Translations under genes and position numbers: made by a program | Assembly (NCBI GenBank): GCA_905373345.1 | Contig: CAJPSU010000023.1 | Location: forward strand, 1 to 8,620 | DNA from: Candidatus Saccharimonadota bacterium | GTDB lineage: Bacteria; Patescibacteriota; Saccharimonadia; Saccharimonadales; Saccharimonadaceae | Length of the DNA stretch: 8,620 bases | Direction of reading: 5' to 3' | Part shown: positions 6,223 to 8,620 of the stretch, piece after piece | How positions within the stretch are numbered: the stretch's first letter is position 1 | Layout: every line of letters begins with the position of its first letter | Notes under the pieces: model-generated | Seen by the model: the letters and a program-made list of their open reading frames with translations, nothing else | Databases searched by the model: none | Told to the model about the DNA's origin: nothing

Positions 6223-6349
6223 CGCTAAACTTCTACAAAGAAGCATTGGACAAATAGTGCTTTGAGACAAAAGATGCGACCATGTGCGCGGATAAGTCTC
6301 AAAGCTTATTTGTAGAAGTTTAGCGACTAAGCGTGTGGTCGCTTTTTTT
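6223..6349 (+). ncRNA. Candidate structured RNA or attenuating leader with nested perfect repeats
   Basis: The outer arms CGCTAAACTTCTACAAA (6223-6239) and its exact complement (6309-6325) form a 17-bp helix. Inside, GCTTTGAGAC (6259-6268) and GTCTCAAAGC (6296-6305) form an exact 10-bp helix with a 27-base loop. The junction is lopsided: 19 bases on the 5' side and 3 on the 3' side. Loop bases 6276-6287 can pair with 6331-6342 at 12 positions (three G-U wobbles), which crosses both helices. An intrinsic terminator ends the element. I do not recognise it as tmRNA, SRP RNA, RNase P RNA or a riboswitch class I know. The long stem with a central open side recalls 6S RNA in outline only. It may be a free small RNA of about 125 nt or the leader of the downstream oxidoreductase. 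The pairing is seen; transcription is inferred. Confidence 0.5.
6323..6349 (+). terminator. Intrinsic terminator upstream of the oxidoreductase gene
   Basis: GCGACTA (6323-6329) pairs with TGGTCGC (6336-6342) including one G-U pair, over a 6-base loop, and seven T residues follow (6343-6349). The first three bases of the stem also belong to the 17-bp outer helix, so the two cannot both form fully. The 3' arm has an alternative partner at 6276-6287. It may also serve as the terminator of lysS, since none is seen closer to that gene. Confidence 0.75.
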
Positions 6350-6385
6350 GATTGGCACCCATAGATATACATACAAGGAGAGTAC

Positions 6386-7789
6386 ATGATGAATATTTTA
6401 CTCGTGGGACTGGGTCCGCACGCTAATCGTATATACTTACGGTTTCTGGAAAGATATTACATAAAGCCAGCCTTGGTCGTTGATTTAGTGTCGCAGAAGG
6501 ATATTGTAGAGAAATACTTGCATTCCTATGGCATAACAGATGTTCCGTGCTTGTTTATTGATGATAAGGAAAAAGATAGCGATAAGCTCTCTACTGAAAT
6601 ATCGGCTCAACTATTAGGATACATAAAAGGTTCAAATGTAACGCACGCGATTATATCAACTGAGCCAAAAGCACACCTCGCTTATGCGGATTTTTTGATA
6701 GAAAATAACATCAATATATTGATGGACAAACCTATCACAGCACCAGTTGATGTAATAAATAGTTCGTTGCAAGCCGAGAAGATACGACTAGAATACAATG
6801 ACTTATGCTCTAAATACAAAATACAAAAATCATACAATAATGACTTGATATTCAGTATTCAATGCCAGCGTAGGTTTCATGAAGGCTACATCTTCGTGAA
6901 AAAAACGCTAAAAGACATCGTTGAACGATACAATGTGCCTATAAGTTATATAGATATATTTCACAGTGACGGAATGTGGAATATGCCAGACGAATTTATA
7001 TATCGAGAAAATCACCCTTATAAGTATGGCTACGGAAAATTATTCCATAGCGGGTATCATTTTATAGACTTGTTAACGTGGTTGTTAGATGTGAACAATA
7101 GCGTTAAAGATAAAGATATCAACAAATGCAGCGTTTATTCTGAGAGTTATCGTCCAATGGATTTTATGTATAATTTTGACAATAAGAATTATCAGAAAAT
7201 CTTGCACACGAATAAATTTGCTAACATTTTGGCTGATAGGCAAAAGTTTCGCGATTACGGCGAGCTTGATATTCATAGTGTTATAAAGTTTTATCGTGAC
7301 AATAAGACTGTTACGACATGCACGCTTAATTTAATGCAATCCGGAGTGAGCAGGAGGTCGTGGGTTGAGTTGCCTGAAGATACGTATAAATCAAATGGTA
7401 GGATACGCCACGAGCGACTAAATATTTGTGTTGGTCCGTTATTTAACATCCAGGTTCATAGTTATCAGGCGTATGAGACGAAAGATAGAGATCTGCATGG
7501 TGGTCATGAGGTCGGAGATATAGAACATTTTGATATTTACATATTTCGTAACGCGGATCTCATAGGAGGTAAACCTTTTGAGAAAATTACCATAGCAGAT
7601 TTATACAAGAGACAAAATAACGAATTTATAGGATACAATGAAAAAGCCCGCGAAAAGTGCTTTGTTGATTTTATTAATAACAAATCAAATGATTCAGACT
7701 TATTGCTGCACAATCAGAGTATACTAATAACAGAAATGATATATAAGTCTATTCTGCACGAAGGGAGAAAAATGAATTTTTACGTATAA
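6386..7789 (+). CDS. Gfo/Idh/MocA-family NAD(P)-dependent oxidoreductase-like protein
   Basis: The 467-residue protein starts with a Rossmann-type nucleotide loop, ILLVGLGPHANR at 4-15 (GxGxxA). It has the family's THAIISTEPKAHLAYADFLIENNINILMDKPIT stretch at 86-118, with DKP in place of the usual EKP. HSGYHFIDLLTWL at 221-233 resembles the conserved active-site block (GxHxxD) after the sheet domain begins. Members oxidise or reduce sugars, nucleotide sugars or similar compounds, but the substrate here is unknown. It is longer than the usual 330-390. A ribosome site AAGGAG (6375-6380) lies 5 bases before ATG 6386 and 8 before ATG 6389, so the second ATG is equally likely. Base composition is much more AT-rich than the genes upstream, with many ATA and AAT codons, pointing to horizontal acquisition. 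The last residues overlap a second ribosome-site-like stretch (7761-7767). Confidence 0.8.
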   Translation: MMNILLVGLGPHANRIYLRFLERYYIKPALVVDLVSQKDIVEKYLHSYGITDVPCLFIDDKEKDSDKLSTEISAQLLGYIKGSNVTHAIISTEPKAHLAYADFLIENNINILMDKPITAPVDVINSSLQAEKIRLEYNDLCSKYKIQKSYNNDLIFSIQCQRRFHEGYIFVKKTLKDIVERYNVPISYIDIFHSDGMWNMPDEFIYRENHPYKYGYGKLFHSGYHFIDLLTWLLDVNNSVKDKDINKCSVYSESYRPMDFMYNFDNKNYQKILHTNKFANILADRQKFRDYGELDIHSVIKFYRDNKTVTTCTLNLMQSGVSRRSWVELPEDTYKSNGRIRHERLNICVGPLFNIQVHSYQAYETKDRDLHGGHEVGDIEHFDIYIFRNADLIGGKPFEKITIADLYKRQNNEFIGYNEKAREKCFVDFINNKSNDSDLLLHNQSILITEMIYKSILHEGRKMNFYV

Positions 7790-7790
7790 T
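7785..7790 (+). promoter_or_regulatory. Possible -10 box upstream of the NUDIX gene
   Basis: A perfect TATAAT overlaps the oxidoreductase stop codon. It is followed by ACTAAAGATA, sharing the 12-base string ATACTAAAGATA with the lysS start region. No -35 is evident, and the area is AT-rich, so chance is possible. A 10-base palindrome CAGCGCGCTG (7802-7811) lies just downstream. Confidence 0.35.
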
Positions 7791-7880
7791 ACTAAAGATA
7801 CCAGCGCGCTGCAAGAAATAGCGACCATAACTGATGCGGATATTGGAATAAAATCGAAAGATAATTCACAGCCGCCGACA

Positions 7881-8348
7881 GTGCGGCTAGGCGCGCGAGG
7901 AATTGTATTGAATGGTGTAGGCGATATTGCCTTGATTCACAAGACTCTTAAAAATGAGTATAAATTGCCGGGCGGCGGCATCGATGAGGGCGAGGATCCT
8001 GCAGCGGCGTTTATTCGGGAGTGCCGGGAAGAACTGGGTTGCATGGTAGAGATTATTGAAGAGTTGGGCACGGCGGTCGAATATAAATCGCAAGAAAATT
8101 TCAAGCAACTTTCATTTGTCTATGTTGCTAAAAAGGTTGATGAGCTTGATTCGAGAAGTTTGACCGACAAAGAAAAAGATGAGGGGACAGAATTTGTGTG
8201 GCTACCCAAGTTGCAAGCTTTAGAGGCTATGAGGCGGTCGTTGGGCGAGCTGAAACAATCAAAATATGACTCAATTTATCGTACCAAGTTTATGGTATTG
8301 AGAGATATTCGAATTCTTGAGTATTATAGTAACGGTGGAATGCGATAG
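7881..8348 (+). CDS. NUDIX hydrolase (5' end uncertain)
   Basis: NUDIX enzymes hydrolyse nucleoside diphosphates linked to another group X, often to cleanse nucleotide pools or trim activated metabolites. The 155 residues contain a complete NUDIX box, starting at the third Gly of GGGIDEG: Gly, five residues, Glu, DPAAAFI, then REC-REE-LG, at about residues 32-54. The metal-binding REx2EE glutamates are intact. Flanking strands (GARGIVLNGVGDIALIHK and FVYVAKKV) fit the fold. The only standard start in frame is GTG 7881, which has no Shine-Dalgarno and sits in a hairpin (AGCCGC 7870-7875 with GCGGCT 7883-7888). The same frame is open back to 7776, and the translated stretch EIATITDADIGIKSKDNSQPPT looks like a natural N-terminal extension of such proteins. 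The real start may therefore be non-standard, or lost by a frameshift. The substrate is unknown. Confidence 0.82.
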   Translation: MRLGARGIVLNGVGDIALIHKTLKNEYKLPGGGIDEGEDPAAAFIRECREELGCMVEIIEELGTAVEYKSQENFKQLSFVYVAKKVDELDSRSLTDKEKDEGTEFVWLPKLQALEAMRRSLGELKQSKYDSIYRTKFMVLRDIRILEYYSNGGMR

Positions 8349-8357
8349 GGTTGATAA

Positions 8358-8537
8358 ATGATGACTAAAATAGCTGCCAACGCGTTTATTCACTAGCCTA
8401 AAAAGCTGCTTGGTATCGATGATTAGAGTGCGCTGGTGGAGTGGGTGGATTTAGGTAAAGTTTCACATCGCGAGTTGCTGACGCGATTATGGAGCAGGTT
8501 CGCGGCTTTAGTAGAAAGGATTCTATATGGGCAATAA
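8358..8537 (+). pseudogene. Remnant reading frame with two internal TAG stops
   Basis: ATG 8358 lies 9 bases after the NUDIX stop with a weak AGGG (8347-8350) upstream. The frame reads MMTKIAANAFIH, TAG (8394-8396), PKKLLGIDD, TAG (8424-8426), then SALVEWVDLGKVSHRELLTRLWSRFAALVERILYGQ and TAA at 8535-8537. The last stretch looks like an amphipathic helical protein end. The frame overlaps the next gene's start by 11 bases, as a coupled gene would. I do not recognise the family. It could equally be an intergenic stretch with a chance open frame. A decayed small gene fits the placement better. Confidence 0.35.
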
Positions 8538-8620
8538 CAAACAAATTTATTTTGTAACTTCTAATGCTAAGAAGTTCATCAGTTTGCAAAAAATGCTGGC
8601 GCCAGTTGAAGTGGATTTAC
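8527..8620 (+). CDS. HAM1/RdgB-type non-canonical purine NTP pyrophosphatase, N-terminus (partial)
   Basis: Only 31 full codons are present, beginning MGNNKQIYFVTSNAKKFISLQKMLAPVEVDL in pieces: IYFVTSNAKKF at 7-17 and LQKMLAPVEVDL at 20-31. The pattern 'strand, T-S/G-N-x-x-K-[FL], helix, then a second strand' is the N-terminal signature of the HAM1/RdgB family. It removes ITP, dITP and XTP from the nucleotide pool by releasing pyrophosphate. Asn13, Lys15 and Lys16 sit in the phosphate-binding region. The ribosome site AAAGGA (8515-8520) is 6 bases before the ATG. The gene runs out of the window, so completeness is unknown. Its neighbour is the NUDIX gene, another pyrophosphatase family. The short length leaves some doubt. 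Confidence 0.7.
   Translation, partial: MGNNKQIYFVTSNAKKFISLQKMLAPVEVDL

Larger units (their letters stand above)
6097..6385 (+). other. Gene-free 289-base region between lysS and the oxidoreductase
   Basis: No convincing coding frame is seen on either strand. A minus-strand open frame at 6136-6387 has no family resemblance and is interrupted in sense by the RNA-like repeats. The first part (6097-6200) holds only a 5-bp hairpin CTTTG/CAAAG (6150-6154 with 6159-6163, 4-base loop) and no terminator for lysS. The second part contains the promoter, nested repeats and terminator annotated separately. The end carries the ribosome site of the next gene. Confidence 0.7.

Noticed and set aside
6223..6325. 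Integron attC site or miniature transposon formed by the 17-bp inverted repeat
   Set aside because: The arms are uninterrupted and perfect, and the ends do not match the attC core RYYYAAC/GTTRRRY at all positions. No flanking target duplication is visible (GTAAC against ACTAA). No transposase or integrase is nearby.
6223..6349. tmRNA, SRP RNA or 6S RNA
   Set aside because: There is no tRNA-like end or CCA for tmRNA and no SRP GGAAGGAAGCAG-type loop. The length is well short of typical 6S RNA; only the long stem with an open side is similar, which is not enough for a name.
6136..6387. Minus-strand open frame of 83 codons across the intergenic region
   Set aside because: No family resemblance and no clear ribosome site. 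It covers the structured repeats, which explain the sequence better.
1..8620. Alternative genetic code (TGA as glycine)
   Set aside because: TGA ends rseP and the CPBP gene at the expected lengths, and no conserved domain contains an in-frame TGA.
1..8620. tRNA genes, CRISPR arrays, insertion sequences
   Set aside because: I saw no cloverleaf with a T-loop signature, no regularly spaced direct repeats, and no transposase-like protein on either strand.

Overview
The window reads as a chromosomal segment of a small-genome bacterium. The best guess is Patescibacteria (CPR), probably Saccharibacteria (TM7). This rests on the gene content and on the compact, short proteins: a ProRS with no room for the usual editing insertion, a 151-residue GreA, and uppS joined directly to rseP without cdsA or dxr. 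It is an inference from remembered family patterns, not a database result. TGA is used as a stop (rseP and the CPBP gene), so the code is standard (table 11), not the TGA=Gly code of Gracilibacteria/Absconditabacteria. All real genes lie on the + strand.

Region 1 (1-2666) is a tightly packed operon: the 3' end of frr, then uppS, rseP and a CPBP-family membrane protease. Starts and stops abut or overlap (TAAATG, TAAATG, ATGA), which suggests translational coupling. The first three genes link ribosome recycling, polyprenyl carrier-lipid synthesis and intramembrane proteolysis.

Region 2 (2667-6096) holds housekeeping information-processing genes: proS, greA and lysS. proS and lysS have -10 boxes so close to their ATG that their mRNAs should be leaderless or nearly so. 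greA has a normal Shine-Dalgarno and a potentially structured leader. An intrinsic terminator separates greA from lysS.

Region 3 (6097-6385) is a gene-free stretch with the most unusual feature of the window. A perfect 17-bp inverted repeat encloses a perfect 10-bp inverted repeat and is followed by an intrinsic terminator. The 3' arm of the terminator can also pair, over 12 positions, with the loop of the inner hairpin. An extended -10 element sits 6-7 bases before the outer repeat. This could be a small structured RNA of about 125 nt or an attenuating leader for the gene downstream.

Region 4 (6386-8620) is accessory in character. It contains an AT-rich Gfo/Idh/MocA-type oxidoreductase, a NUDIX hydrolase whose 5' end is unclear, a stop-riddled remnant reading frame, and the start of a HAM1/RdgB-type nucleotide pyrophosphatase cut by the window edge. 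The two pyrophosphatase families side by side suggest nucleotide-pool cleansing or processing of a small phosphorylated metabolite. The oxidoreductase differs in base composition from everything upstream and was probably acquired horizontally.
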